Shown here one piece after another: positions 25,727-33,728 of a DNA stretch of 64,000 nt. The stretch covers positions 446,541-510,540 of the forward strand of contig CAWFUH010000010.1 in the NCBI GenBank assembly GCA_963818855.1, in the 5' to 3' direction. A program made the position numbers and the translations under genes. The first letter of the stretch is position 1; every line of letters begins with the position of its first letter. The notes under the pieces are model-generated. The model was not told the DNA's origin and searched no databases. It saw nothing but the letters and a program-made list of their open reading frames with translations. Source of the stretch: Bog-159 sp963818855 (GTDB lineage: Bacteria; Acidobacteriota; Terriglobia; Bryobacterales; Bryobacteraceae).

Positions 25727-28431
25727 GCCTTCCCCGCTCCCGCACCCACGGCACGGCGCAGGTCGGCCAGCAGTTGTTTCTTCCATTCATGGTCTTTCAA
25801 GAACAGGCCGATGGTTTCGCGGCGCAGCATCTCGATTTCATTATCGGTCAGATCCTTGGCGGTGAGCACCAGCACCGGAATGTTGCGCGAGCCGGGATCC
25901 TCTTTCACCCGGAGCAACAGCTCGAATCCATCCATCTCGGGCATCATCAGGTCCAGCAGGATGGCGCTTACAGAGATCTGCCCCAAAGCCTCCAGGGCTT
26001 CCCTGCCGTTGGCCGCCAGCACGGGAATGTAGCCGTCGGATTCGAGGATCTCCTTGAGCAACTCGCGCGTGCCGGCTTCATCGTCGACCACCAGCACCTT
26101 GGCCGGACCGTTGGAACCCGGCCCCACGTACCGGCGCACGGTTTCGAGCAGCACCACTTTATCGACTGGCTTCACCAGGTATTCGGACGCACCTAGCGCC
26201 ATGCCGATCCTGGGTTCATCCACCACGCTGACCACAATCACCGGAATCGTGGCGGTAACCGGCGTTTTCTTCAGTTCGTAGAGAGTGTCCCAGCCGCCTT
26301 TGCCGGGCATCAGCATGTTCAAAGTAATAGCATCGGGCACGTGCTCCGCAGCTTTGGCTAACGCCTCGGCGGATGAAGCGGCCATGATCAGTTGATACCC
26401 TTCGGGTTCCAGCCAACTGGAAAGGAGCTCCCGGGCGGGGGCTTCGTCGTCCACGATCAGAACCAGGGGTAGCTCGCGCGGCAATCCGGCTACGCCGGCC
26501 GCGGCCTCCTCGCGTGGCTCCTCTTCCGGCCAGGAGCGCCCCGCGGCCATGGTGAAGCTCAGGCGTGCGCCCTTGCCCGGTTCGCTTTCCACCCAGATGC
26601 GCCCGCCGTGTTCCTCCACCAGGCGTTTGGTGATGGCCAAACCCAGCCCGGTTCCTTCCTTGATACCTTTGGTCGTGGCGCCCGCCTGGTGAAACGCGTC
26701 GAAAATGGCTTCCTGCTCCTCAATCGGAATGCCCAGACCGGTATCGCTGACCGAGACGGTGATCCGGCCGCGCCGTTCCACGGCTTCCACCCAGATCTTA
26801 CCGCCGTCGGGAGTAAACTTGACGGCATTGCCCAGCAGGTTCAGCAGAATCTGTTTGAATCGGATGCGGTCCGCGAATACCGCGGCATCGGGTGCCACGC
26901 TGCTATGCACCGCGATGCTCTTGGCCGCGGCGGCGGGCCGGACGCCGGTCAACACTTCGGCCAGCATTACGGCGATGGGCACGTTTTCTCGATTCAACTC
27001 CAGGCGGCCCGCCTCCACTTTGGAGAGGTCCAGGATGTCGTTGATCAGCGCCAGCAGGTGCCGCGCGCCCTGTTGAATGTGATTGACGAAGCGCTGCTGC
27101 TTTTGGGATAGCGCACCGGCCGTTTGTTCGGCCAGCAAATCCGAGAAACCGATGATGGCGTTTAACGGCGTGCGCAGCTCATGGCTCATGCTGGCCAGGA
27201 ATTCGCTTTTCAGGCGGTTGGCGCGTTCCACTTCACGGTTGCGCAATTCCAACTCTTTGTTGGTGGATGCCAGCCGCGCGTTTAGTTCGGCCACGGCTTC
27301 TTCCGCCTGCTTGCGTTTGGTAACGTCGCGATTGATTTCCAATACGGCCCCGGACCGCCCGCCGGTTTTGTCTACTACGATGTGGCGTGTATCGACCGTG
27401 ATTTCGACGCCATCGCGGCGTGTGTGGCGCAGCTCGGCATCCCACTGGCCGGTGCGCTCCAGTTCCTTCTCCATATGTTCCTGGGAGACTGGAAACACGG
27501 TTTGAAACAGAGTATGACTCGTCTGGCCCATGGCTTCCTCGGCGGACCATCCGTAGATCTCCTGCGCACCCGCATTCCATTGCAGGATTTTTCCATCGAA
27601 CTCGCGCACGATGATGGCATCGTGCGATGCTTCGATCAATTGCGCCTGACGGTGCAAGGCGTCCTCGATGCGCCTGCGATCCGTCATGTCGCGCACCACA
27701 CACACGACCTGCGGTCCGTCCTTAGTATCCAGCGGGCTTAAGGTGATGTCGACCGGAAACTCGGTGCCATCGGCGCGCCTGGCCCACAGATCCAAACCGG
27801 AACCCATGGGCCGCATGGTGGGTTTGGCCTGGTAATGCTCGCGGTGCTCCGGATGGCGCGCGCGCATACGGGCGGGCACGAATTCGTCCACCGATTTGCC
27901 CAGCAGTTGGTCCCACCGGTAGCCGAACATTTCGCCCGCCAGGGAATTCGACAACACGATCTTGCCATGGCTGTCCACCTGGAGGATGGCGTCCGGGGAG
28001 GCTTCGAAGATCTGGCGAAACCGCAAATCGGCCTGGACCACGTCCCGCGCTCCAGGATCGTGACGGGCGGACTTCAATTCCAGCACCAGTTTGGCGGAGA
28101 CAGGCAGGCGGAACAGTTCGCCGGTATGCAGGCAATCCGCGGCGCCCTCGAGGACGCAATTCATGAGCAGTCGCGGGTCGGATTCCGTCGTAAGGACGAT
28201 GAGGGGGAGGCCTTCGGGGCGCCCACGCAAGGCTTCCAGTGCGGCGCGCCAGCTCCAGCCGGGTGCCGCGTACTGCGTCAGGACCAAATCATATCGGGTT
28301 CTATCGAGAAGAGTGGATAATTCCTCAGGACTTTCGGTCTCGGCATGTCCCGCATCGAACCCGACACGGACAAGTTCGCGGATGCATTGTTCCGCGAGCG
28401 CTGGCTCGGTTCTAAGGAATACAAGGCGCAA
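25723..28431 (-). CDS. Hybrid sensor histidine kinase (REC-like, PAS-PAS, HisKA-HATPase, REC-REC)
   Basis: A 902-aa soluble kinase read from a TTG at 28431. Residues 1-125 form a receiver-like domain that lacks the normal Asp (VLTQYAAPG). Two PAS domains follow (about 133-255 and 260-380; FRQIFEASPDAILQVD, IIVREFDGKILQWNAGA). HisKA carries SHELRTPLN with His417. The HATPase shows NAVKFTP, DTGLGIP and GTGLGLAI. Two C-terminal receivers follow: the first has Asn705 in place of the phospho-acceptor Asp (ITLNMLMPG), the second has a normal Asp827 (ILLDLMMPEMDG). No membrane helix is visible, so it senses a cytoplasmic signal. It is the first gene of the signalling operon. Confidence 0.92.
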   Translation of the reverse strand: MRLVFLRTEPALAEQCIRELVRVGFDAGHAETESPEELSTLLDRTRYDLVLTQYAAPGWSWRAALEALRGRPEGLPLIVLTTESDPRLLMNCVLEGAADCLHTGELFRLPVSAKLVLELKSARHDPGARDVVQADLRFRQIFEASPDAILQVDSHGKIVLSNSLAGEMFGYRWDQLLGKSVDEFVPARMRARHPEHREHYQAKPTMRPMGSGLDLWARRADGTEFPVDITLSPLDTKDGPQVVCVVRDMTDRRRIEDALHRQAQLIEASHDAIIVREFDGKILQWNAGAQEIYGWSAEEAMGQTSHTLFQTVFPVSQEHMEKELERTGQWDAELRHTRRDGVEITVDTRHIVVDKTGGRSGAVLEINRDVTKRKQAEEAVAELNARLASTNKELELRNREVERANRLKSEFLASMSHELRTPLNAIIGFSDLLAEQTAGALSQKQQRFVNHIQQGARHLLALINDILDLSKVEAGRLELNRENVPIAVMLAEVLTGVRPAAAAKSIAVHSSVAPDAAVFADRIRFKQILLNLLGNAVKFTPDGGKIWVEAVERRGRITVSVSDTGLGIPIEEQEAIFDAFHQAGATTKGIKEGTGLGLAITKRLVEEHGGRIWVESEPGKGARLSFTMAAGRSWPEEEPREEAAAGVAGLPRELPLVLIVDDEAPARELLSSWLEPEGYQLIMAASSAEALAKAAEHVPDAITLNMLMPGKGGWDTLYELKKTPVTATIPVIVVSVVDEPRIGMALGASEYLVKPVDKVVLLETVRRYVGPGSNGPAKVLVVDDEAGTRELLKEILESDGYIPVLAANGREALEALGQISVSAILLDLMMPEMDGFELLLRVKEDPGSRNIPVLVLTAKDLTDNEIEMLRRETIGLFLKDHEWKKQLLADLRRAVGAGAGKA

Positions 28432-28525
28432 AGGGTCCCCCCCATTTGTCTAATAATATACAATTCGGGGCGGCCGTGGGGGCTGGCACTCAGCTTAAAG
28501 CCATATATTTTTTACAGGAATCCGA

Positions 28526-28563
28526 GGCCGGCGTGGACGCCGGCCGCAGGACTGGAGTCCTGC
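28526..28563. repeat. Dispersed palindromic repeat, family B
   Basis: Two adjacent hairpins, GGCCGGCGT-GGACGCCGGCC (28526-28545) and GCAGGACT-GG-AGTCCTGC (28546-28563), match the inner parts of the repeat at 23915. The copy lies between the end of the cytochrome oxidase operon and the start of the kinase gene, just 5 bp after the last cox-region stop codon. Confidence 0.75.
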
Positions 28564-28567
28564 CCAC

Positions 28568-28816
28568 TTAGATCTCGTGGTCGATGGCGGGCTGCGCGTC
28601 GGGTTCAGGCAAGGCGTCAAAAGTGTGATTACGGCGCCAAGCCAGGATCAGGAATCCACCTAAGATGCAGAATGGCGGCAGGCCCAGCAGGACGATACCC
28701 ACGTTGAGCAGGTGCGCGCGCGCCGAGTTCTGGGCCGCGGCCGTGCGATAGCACATGACGCATTGGGCCCAGCCGTTCGCGGCTGCCAGGAAAAGAGCCA
28801 GGGCCAGACGTTTCAT
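28568..28816 (-). CDS. Small CxxC membrane protein at the end of the cox operon
   Basis: This 82-aa protein begins with a hydrophobic leader (ALALFLAAANGWA), then QCVMCYRTAAAQ, then a single membrane helix (LNVGIVLLGLPPFCILGGFLI) and a charged tail. The CxxC just after the presumed signal cleavage would face the periplasm. It overlaps the subunit IV gene by 4 bp (ATGA), so it is co-translated with the oxidase. I do not know a named family. Metal delivery to, or redox handling of, the oxidase Cu centre is a guess based only on position and the CxxC. Confidence 0.72.
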   Translation of the reverse strand: MKRLALALFLAAANGWAQCVMCYRTAAAQNSARAHLLNVGIVLLGLPPFCILGGFLILAWRRNHTFDALPEPDAQPAIDHEI

Positions 28817-29136
28817 CGGGGCCTCATCATCATCAGGCGGTTTGAATCCGGCATGAACATGAGCAGCATCAGCATAATGCAGAGAATGAGCATAGGAAAT
28901 AGCGTCAGAAACAAGCTCAATTTCTCAAATTTTAAGTGCATAAAATAAGCGATAATCAGCGCAGCCTTGATCACCGACAGGCCTATCAGCGCCGTCAGAA
29001 AGATGAGCACCGGAATCTGCTCATATGCCAGGAAAACCTCGATGCCGGTCATGAATAGCAACGCGAACCAGACAGTGACGAAAGTCTTGGTAGCGGCGCC
29101 TTCCATGTGCTGGATCACTTCGGAATGAGTGCTCAT
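28813..29136 (-). CDS. ctaF: Cytochrome c oxidase subunit IV (prokaryotic type)
   Basis: A 107-aa membrane protein with three helices (TFVTVWFALLFMTGIEVFL, VLIFLTALIGLSVIKAALII, LFLTLFPMLILCIMLMLLMF) and the family motif KAALIIAYFMHLKFE. This small subunit helps assemble or stabilise haem-copper oxidases and is not catalytic. It sits downstream of subunit III after a 36-bp gap and overlaps the CxxC protein gene. Confidence 0.88.
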   Translation of the reverse strand: MSTHSEVIQHMEGAATKTFVTVWFALLFMTGIEVFLAYEQIPVLIFLTALIGLSVIKAALIIAYFMHLKFEKLSLFLTLFPMLILCIMLMLLMFMPDSNRLMMMRPR

Positions 29137-29172
29137 GCGTGTGTCCTTTACTATAGGCGTACTATACGCGAA

Positions 29173-29805
29173 CTATATCTTGGCCGACATCAAATATACC
29201 AGCGGGAAGATAAACATCCACACTAAGTCTACAAAGTGCCAATAAAGGCCGCTGACTTCGACATCTTCCGCTTTGAATTTACCGCGGCCTACCGCGAAAG
29301 CCATGATGCTCAGATAAATCAGCCCGATGACTACGTGCGTCATGTGCAATCCGGTGAGAGCGAAGAACGTGCCGCCGAACAGCGGTACGCCCCAGGGATT
29401 GTCGAAGGGCGTAACGTGCTCGTTGCGGATCAGGTTCAACCACTCGGTCAAGTGCAGGGCCACAAAAGCGCCGCCCCCCGCCATGGTGGCCAGAATCCAG
29501 CCTACGGTGGCCTTGCGATTACCGTGGTTCATGGCATGCACCCCCATGACCATGGTCAAACTGCTGGAGAGCAGGCAGAGGGTCATCACCGTGGAAAATA
29601 TGATGCTCGGCGAAAAATGAAATGGCGTGGGCCAGTTCGGTGTCGCCAGGCGCACATAGGTGTAGGCCATCAGCAGCGCGGAAAAAGTCAAGGCATCGGA
29701 GATGATGAACAACCACATGCCGAATTTTTTCGAATTCACGGCGTATGGCGAACGTCCCCCCGACCAGACTGAAGCTACCGCTGCCGCCGAATTGACTTCG
29801 GACAT
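29173..29805 (-). CDS. Cytochrome c oxidase subunit III
   Basis: The 210-aa protein (start 29805; the longer frame from 29883 runs into the preceding gene) has the subunit III helices with KKFGMWLFIISDALTFSALL, HAMNHGNRKATVGWILAT, GGTFFALTGLHMTHVVIGL and YWHFVDLVWMFIFPLVYL, including the family's conserved HMxHV and WHFVD residues. It is the second of two subunit-III-type genes in tandem and begins 7 bp after the first. It forms part of the membrane core of the terminal oxidase. Confidence 0.92.
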   Translation of the reverse strand: MSEVNSAAAVASVWSGGRSPYAVNSKKFGMWLFIISDALTFSALLMAYTYVRLATPNWPTPFHFSPSIIFSTVMTLCLLSSSLTMVMGVHAMNHGNRKATVGWILATMAGGGAFVALHLTEWLNLIRNEHVTPFDNPWGVPLFGGTFFALTGLHMTHVVIGLIYLSIMAFAVGRGKFKAEDVEVSGLYWHFVDLVWMFIFPLVYLMSAKI

Positions 29806-29812
29806 CGACTGA

Positions 29813-30448
29813 TTACCCCCAAACGAGAAATAAAATAACCAAATAAACCCAAAGGCCATCCACAAAATGCCAGAAAACAGCACTCACATCCACAGCCGTA
29901 CGCTTGCCCGGCCCTAACTGCAAACGGAGCGCCTCCACGTCCACGTAGACCAGTGCGGTTAGTCCGCCCAGAATGTGCAGACCGTGAGCCGCGGTGAGCA
30001 GGTAAAAGAATGAACTGCTGGGATTGGTGGCCACGAAGATACCTTCCGCACGCAACTGCAGCCACGCGATGGCCTGACCCAGCAGGAATAGCGCCCCCAG
30101 CACCGTTCCGGCCGTCCAATAGCCGTTGAATGCCGAGCGTCTGCCGCGGTGGAGCGATCGCCGGGCCAGTTCGAGCAGCACACTACTGGCGATCAGGATG
30201 GCGGTATTCGCCCAGATAATCCGCGGTAGCGTCAGCGCAACCCAGTCGTTGGACATCCCGCGGCGCACTACGAAGGCACTGGTGAACGCCGCGAATGCCA
30301 TGGTGGTGGCGGCCAGCAGCACTAACAAGCCGGTCATGGACGCGCGGCGGGAGGCGCCGCGGCCGTCCGGTCCACCGCCGCCGCCGAAGCCCCCCCCGCG
30401 CGGAGGAGCGGGGGGTTTGATGATGTCGGATGTGATGGAACTTGGCAC
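29813..30448 (-). CDS. Second cytochrome c oxidase subunit III-type protein
   Basis: A 211-aa protein with a Pro/Gly-rich N-terminus (about residues 12-30) and five membrane helices. Subunit III landmarks are present: LLVLLAATTMAFAAFTSAFVVRR, a SFFYLLTAAHGLHILGGLTAL helix with HGLHILG, and VFWHFVDGLWVYLVILFLVW near the end. It is more divergent than its neighbour at 29173 and shorter between helices 3 and 4. Tandem subunit-III genes occur in several acidobacterial-type operons, where one may replace a split five-plus-two helix arrangement. Here both proteins look complete. Confidence 0.88.
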   Translation of the reverse strand: MPSSITSDIIKPPAPPRGGGFGGGGGPDGRGASRRASMTGLLVLLAATTMAFAAFTSAFVVRRGMSNDWVALTLPRIIWANTAILIASSVLLELARRSLHRGRRSAFNGYWTAGTVLGALFLLGQAIAWLQLRAEGIFVATNPSSSFFYLLTAAHGLHILGGLTALVYVDVEALRLQLGPGKRTAVDVSAVFWHFVDGLWVYLVILFLVWG

Positions 30449-30460
30449 GTCAAAACCTCG

Positions 30461-30533
30461 GGTGCTGGGTAGTGGGTGGTGGGTGGTGGGTAACGCCGGC
30501 CAACCGCGGCCCCATCACCCACAACCCAGCACC
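30461..30533. promoter_or_regulatory. Long inverted repeat with a G-quadruplex-type motif between coxA and the subunit III genes
   Basis: Left arm 30461-30483 and right arm 30511-30533 are inverted copies of 23 bp with two mismatches, separated by 27 bp. The plus strand also carries four GGG runs separated by 4-base loops (30467-30490). The element lies in the 95-bp gap after the subunit I stop codon, so the cox transcript carries the hairpin (C-rich left arm) between cistrons. A role in mRNA processing, or attenuation of the downstream genes, is possible. Confidence 0.6.
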
Positions 30534-30543
30534 TATCACCCTC

Positions 30544-32307
30544 TTACTCCGCATGCGCCTCCACGGGGTCTGTCTGCATGATGAAATCGCGCGGCGCCCC
30601 AGGCACGCTGTATTCGTAAGGGCCATGATTCACAATGGGATGTTGGCCGCCGAAGTTGTCAAAGGGCGGCGGCGAAGGCACCGTCCACTCCAGCGTGGTC
30701 GCGTTCCACGGGTTGATCGGCGCTTTCTTGCCGTATTTCATGCTCCAGAAGAGATTAAAGAAGAACAGGATCTGCGCCGCCGCGGTGAAATAGGCAGCGT
30801 GGGTCATGAAGGTGTGTACCGGGAGCAGTTTGCCCAGGAAATCGAAATTGGTGAAGTCCGAATAGCGCCGCGGATTCCCCGCTATGCCGAGATAATGCAT
30901 GGGTGTGAAGATGGCGTAGACCCCCACAAAAGTAGCGTAGAAGTGGATCTTGCCCAGGGTCTCGTTCATCATCCGCCCGTACATTTTGGGGAACCAGTAA
31001 AACGTTCCCGCAAACATGCCGAATATGGCGGCCACGCCCATGATCATGTGGAAGTGGCCCACCACGAAGTAAGTATCGTGGAAGTATAAATCGAGCGCCG
31101 GTTGGCCCAGGAAGATGCCGCTCAGGCCGCCGGTGACGAACAGGGAAACGAAGCCCAAAGCGAACATCATGGCAGTGGTGTAATGGATCTTGCCGCCCCA
31201 CAATGTGCCGATCCAGTTGAATGTTTTGATGGCCGACGGTACTCCAATGGCCATGGTGAGCACGGAAAATGCCATGGCGGAATATGGACTCATGCCGCTC
31301 ATGAACATATGGTGGCCCCACACCAGAAATCCCAGAAATCCGATGCCCAAGATGGCGTAGACCATGGCGCGGTATCCGAAGACGGGCTTGCGGGCGAAGG
31401 TGGCCAGAATTTGGGAAGTCACGCCCATGCCGGGCAGAATCGCGATGTAAACCTCGGGATGCCCGAAGAACCAGAACAGGTGTTGCCAGAGCAGCGGAGA
31501 CCCGCCTTTGTGGTTCAGGATCTGATCGCTCACCATCAGCCCGCCGGGTACGAAAAAGCTGGTTCCGGCGGAGCGGTCGAGAATCAGAAGCACCCCGGCG
31601 GCCAGCAGCACGGCGAACCCCAGCAATCCCAGGATGGCCGTGACGAACCAGGTCCAGCAGGTGAGCGGCAGGCGCATCAGCGACATGCCCTGGCAGCGCA
31701 GGTCGATCAGAGTCGCGATGAAGTTGATAGCGCCCATCAACGAGGCGAAGCAGAAAATCGCAATACTGACGATCCAGAGCGTTTGCCCTAAGCCCTCACC
31801 GGGTCCCGCCGAGGGTATGGCACTCAGCGGTGGGTATGTGGTCCAGCCGGAAAGCGGCGCGCCGCCTTGTACGAAAAAGGCCGATACCATGACCACCAGT
31901 GCGACGAAGGTGGTCCAGAAGGACAGCATGTTCAAGACCGGGAAGGCCATGTCTTCGGCGCCGATCTGGATGGGCAGAAAATAGTTTCCAAAGCCGCTTT
32001 GGGGCGCGGTGGTCAGCACGAAAAAGACCATGATGGTGCCGTGCATGGTCATCAGGGACAGATACAATTCGGGAGTCATGATCCCGCCCTGCGCGGCGGT
32101 GGGCCACAGGTGCGCGAACCAGGCAACCTTGGCATCCGGGTTGACCATGTGGAAGCGCATGAGCAACGAAAGACTCATGCCTACCAGCACGGAAAACAAG
32201 GCCAGGAAGTAATATTGGATACCGATGACCTTGTGGTCCACACTGAAGATATACTTCCGGACAAAGCCTTGCGGCGCGTGATGCGCGTGCATTACTGGTG
32301 CTGACAT
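30544..32307 (-). CDS. ctaD: Cytochrome c oxidase subunit I
   Basis: This 587-aa protein is the catalytic haem-copper subunit. The start at 32307 (MSAPVMHAHHAP) is chosen over the frame start at 32394. It has the 12 expected helices, the haem a ligand region MTMHGTIMVFFV, the HPEVYI motif with the Cu-B His-Tyr pair (FGHPEVYIAILPG), the paired His (WGHHMFMSG) and the late haem ligands (HDTYFVVGHFHM). The HPEVY tyrosine and K-channel pattern indicate an A-type oxidase. It reduces oxygen to water and pumps protons in the inner membrane. It lies 49 bp after subunit II. Confidence 0.96.
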   Translation of the reverse strand: MSAPVMHAHHAPQGFVRKYIFSVDHKVIGIQYYFLALFSVLVGMSLSLLMRFHMVNPDAKVAWFAHLWPTAAQGGIMTPELYLSLMTMHGTIMVFFVLTTAPQSGFGNYFLPIQIGAEDMAFPVLNMLSFWTTFVALVVMVSAFFVQGGAPLSGWTTYPPLSAIPSAGPGEGLGQTLWIVSIAIFCFASLMGAINFIATLIDLRCQGMSLMRLPLTCWTWFVTAILGLLGFAVLLAAGVLLILDRSAGTSFFVPGGLMVSDQILNHKGGSPLLWQHLFWFFGHPEVYIAILPGMGVTSQILATFARKPVFGYRAMVYAILGIGFLGFLVWGHHMFMSGMSPYSAMAFSVLTMAIGVPSAIKTFNWIGTLWGGKIHYTTAMMFALGFVSLFVTGGLSGIFLGQPALDLYFHDTYFVVGHFHMIMGVAAIFGMFAGTFYWFPKMYGRMMNETLGKIHFYATFVGVYAIFTPMHYLGIAGNPRRYSDFTNFDFLGKLLPVHTFMTHAAYFTAAAQILFFFNLFWSMKYGKKAPINPWNATTLEWTVPSPPPFDNFGGQHPIVNHGPYEYSVPGAPRDFIMQTDPVEAHAE

Positions 32308-32356
32308 ATCGTTATCACCGTGAATGAAATCGTCGAAACGGGGTCCTGGGGATGCA

Positions 32357-33142
32357 TTACTTGTTAGCGGCCTGATCCTGCTTCCACTTTTCAAAATCGG
32401 CCGCGGTCATTACCTGCATGGTGCTCCGCATCTGGAAATGGCCGAGGCCGCACAACTCCGAACAAGGGATTTCGTAGGTGCCGAGCGTGTCCGCCTGGAA
32501 GTAGAGCGGGATCTCCATACCGGGCACGATATCCTGCTTAAGGCGCAACTCCCGGACAAAGAAATTATGAATCACGTCGCGGGAGTGCATGATCAGCTTG
32601 ATGGGCTTGCCAACGGGCACTTTCAACGATGCGCTGACGATGTCGTCCTTTGCGGCCTGGTCTTTGTCGTCGAGGCCGAAGGGGTTGCCGGCCGCATCGT
32701 TCACCAGCTTCAGATCCGTGGCGCCGAACTTGCCATCCGGACCGGGGTAGCGGAAGGAGAAGGCGAACTGTTTGGACATCAGTTCAATTGGAATGGCGTT
32801 GGGGTCGGGCTCCGAGAGGTGCACCGCGATCCAGATTCTGGTACCGACCAAGACGATACCCACGAACAGGAGTGCCGTGGCGGTGGTCCAGATGGTTTCC
32901 AACTTGTTGTTGCCGTGGGAATAGCTGGCGCGGCGGCCATCATCGCGAAAGCGCCAGATCGCCCAGCCGAGAGCAAATTGTGCGAGCAGGAAAATAATAC
33001 CGGTGATGACCATGGTGCGCATGAACTGCTCGTCATACGCTACCCCATGCTGGTTTATGGGCGGAGGGAACCACCACACTTTGGCGGCAAAGAAGTATAT
33101 AATGACGACCGTCAGCACCCAGATAATCGGAGCGAGCAGCAT
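32357..33142 (-). CDS. ctaC: Cytochrome c oxidase subunit II (Cu-A)
   Basis: The 261-aa protein has two N-terminal membrane helices (IIWVLTVVIIYFFAA and MVITGIIFLLAQFALGWAIW) and a periplasmic cupredoxin domain with the Cu-A ligands: HNFFV upstream and CSELCGLGHFQM near residue 230 (Cys, Glu, Cys, His, Met). It accepts electrons from cytochrome c. No C-terminal haem c domain is fused. It is the first gene of the operon, and the sequence before it contains a good sigma-70-type promoter. Confidence 0.94.
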   Translation of the reverse strand: MLLAPIIWVLTVVIIYFFAAKVWWFPPPINQHGVAYDEQFMRTMVITGIIFLLAQFALGWAIWRFRDDGRRASYSHGNNKLETIWTTATALLFVGIVLVGTRIWIAVHLSEPDPNAIPIELMSKQFAFSFRYPGPDGKFGATDLKLVNDAAGNPFGLDDKDQAAKDDIVSASLKVPVGKPIKLIMHSRDVIHNFFVRELRLKQDIVPGMEIPLYFQADTLGTYEIPCSELCGLGHFQMRSTMQVMTAADFEKWKQDQAANK

Positions 33143-33187
33143 GCGATGGATTTCCCTCTTTCCCGGGAGTGCGCCCAGGTTTCGATG

Positions 33188-33216
33188 AACATATCATACT
33201 GGTGGGGCGTTGGCAA
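33188..33216 (-). promoter_or_regulatory. Predicted sigma-70 promoter of the cox operon
   Basis: Read on the minus strand, TTGCCA (33216-33211) is followed after 17 bp by TATGTT (33193-33188), matching the -35 box in 5 of 6 and the -10 box in 4 of 6 positions. It lies 46 bp upstream of the subunit II start. The inserted IS element begins 17 bp upstream of the -35 box, so anything that once lay further upstream has been displaced. Confidence 0.5.
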
Positions 33217-33285
33217 GTCGAGGTGGTGGGTCGGGTGCGCGACACAAATGGAACGGCCGGGCCATTTTCTTTTTTGTGGCCGAAT

Positions 33286-33309
33286 ACCTAGCGTAGTAGT
33301 ACGCTAGGT
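33286..33309. promoter_or_regulatory. Perfect hairpin in the IS leader
   Basis: ACCTAGCGTA and TACGCTAGGT form a perfect 10-bp stem with a GTAG loop, 15 bp before the start codon of the first IS gene and just upstream of its GGGAGG ribosome binding site. In the mRNA it could block translation entering from outside promoters, or serve as an operator for an IS-encoded protein. Function is inferred. Confidence 0.55.
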
Positions 33310-33324
33310 AACGGGAGGTTCACA

Positions 33325-33723
33325 ATGACCGAAACCCTTTCCGCGCTGGAGGCTCAGCGCACGCAGACACAATTCCAGATCAGTCGACTCGGCGATATGC
33401 GTTCCGGGTCGATTACCACCACGGGCGGACGATGTGGCAACCCAGGTTGCCACTGCCGTCGGCCCGATGACCCGGGTCATGGTCCGTTCTATCGCCTGAC
33501 CCGCAAAGTCAACGGAAAATCCGTTACCGAGACCTTTAGCACAGCTCCGGCTCTGCGCAAGGCTCAGCAGGAGGTCGAAGAGTTCCATCGCTTCCGTCAA
33601 CTCAGCCAGGATCTGTTGGAAGTCAACGAGCAAATCTGCAAATTGCGGCCGGTGGAGGACACTTTGACCCCACAGGAAAAAAAACGGCAGAAGCGATCCA
33701 ACACGAAGTCGCGCAAGAAGTAG
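33325..33723 (+). CDS. IS accessory protein (DUF6788-like)
   Basis: A 132-aa basic protein with a zinc-finger-like segment GGRCGNPGCHCRRPDDPGHG and an FYRLTRKVNGKSVTETFS strand pair, followed by a helical region and a Lys-rich tail. Proteins of this type are regularly found immediately upstream of ISKra4-family transposases. The GGGAGG 9 bp upstream supports the start. It probably binds DNA or assists the transposase; the exact role is not known. Confidence 0.75.
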   Translation: MTETLSALEAQRTQTQFQISRLGDMRSGSITTTGGRCGNPGCHCRRPDDPGHGPFYRLTRKVNGKSVTETFSTAPALRKAQQEVEEFHRFRQLSQDLLEVNEQICKLRPVEDTLTPQEKKRQKRSNTKSRKK

Positions 33724-33728
33724 GCCGG

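Noticed and set aside
28432..28567. Possible small RNA with a strong hairpin upstream of the kinase
   Set aside because: The hairpins are explained by dispersed repeat family B; no separate promoter or T-run is visible.
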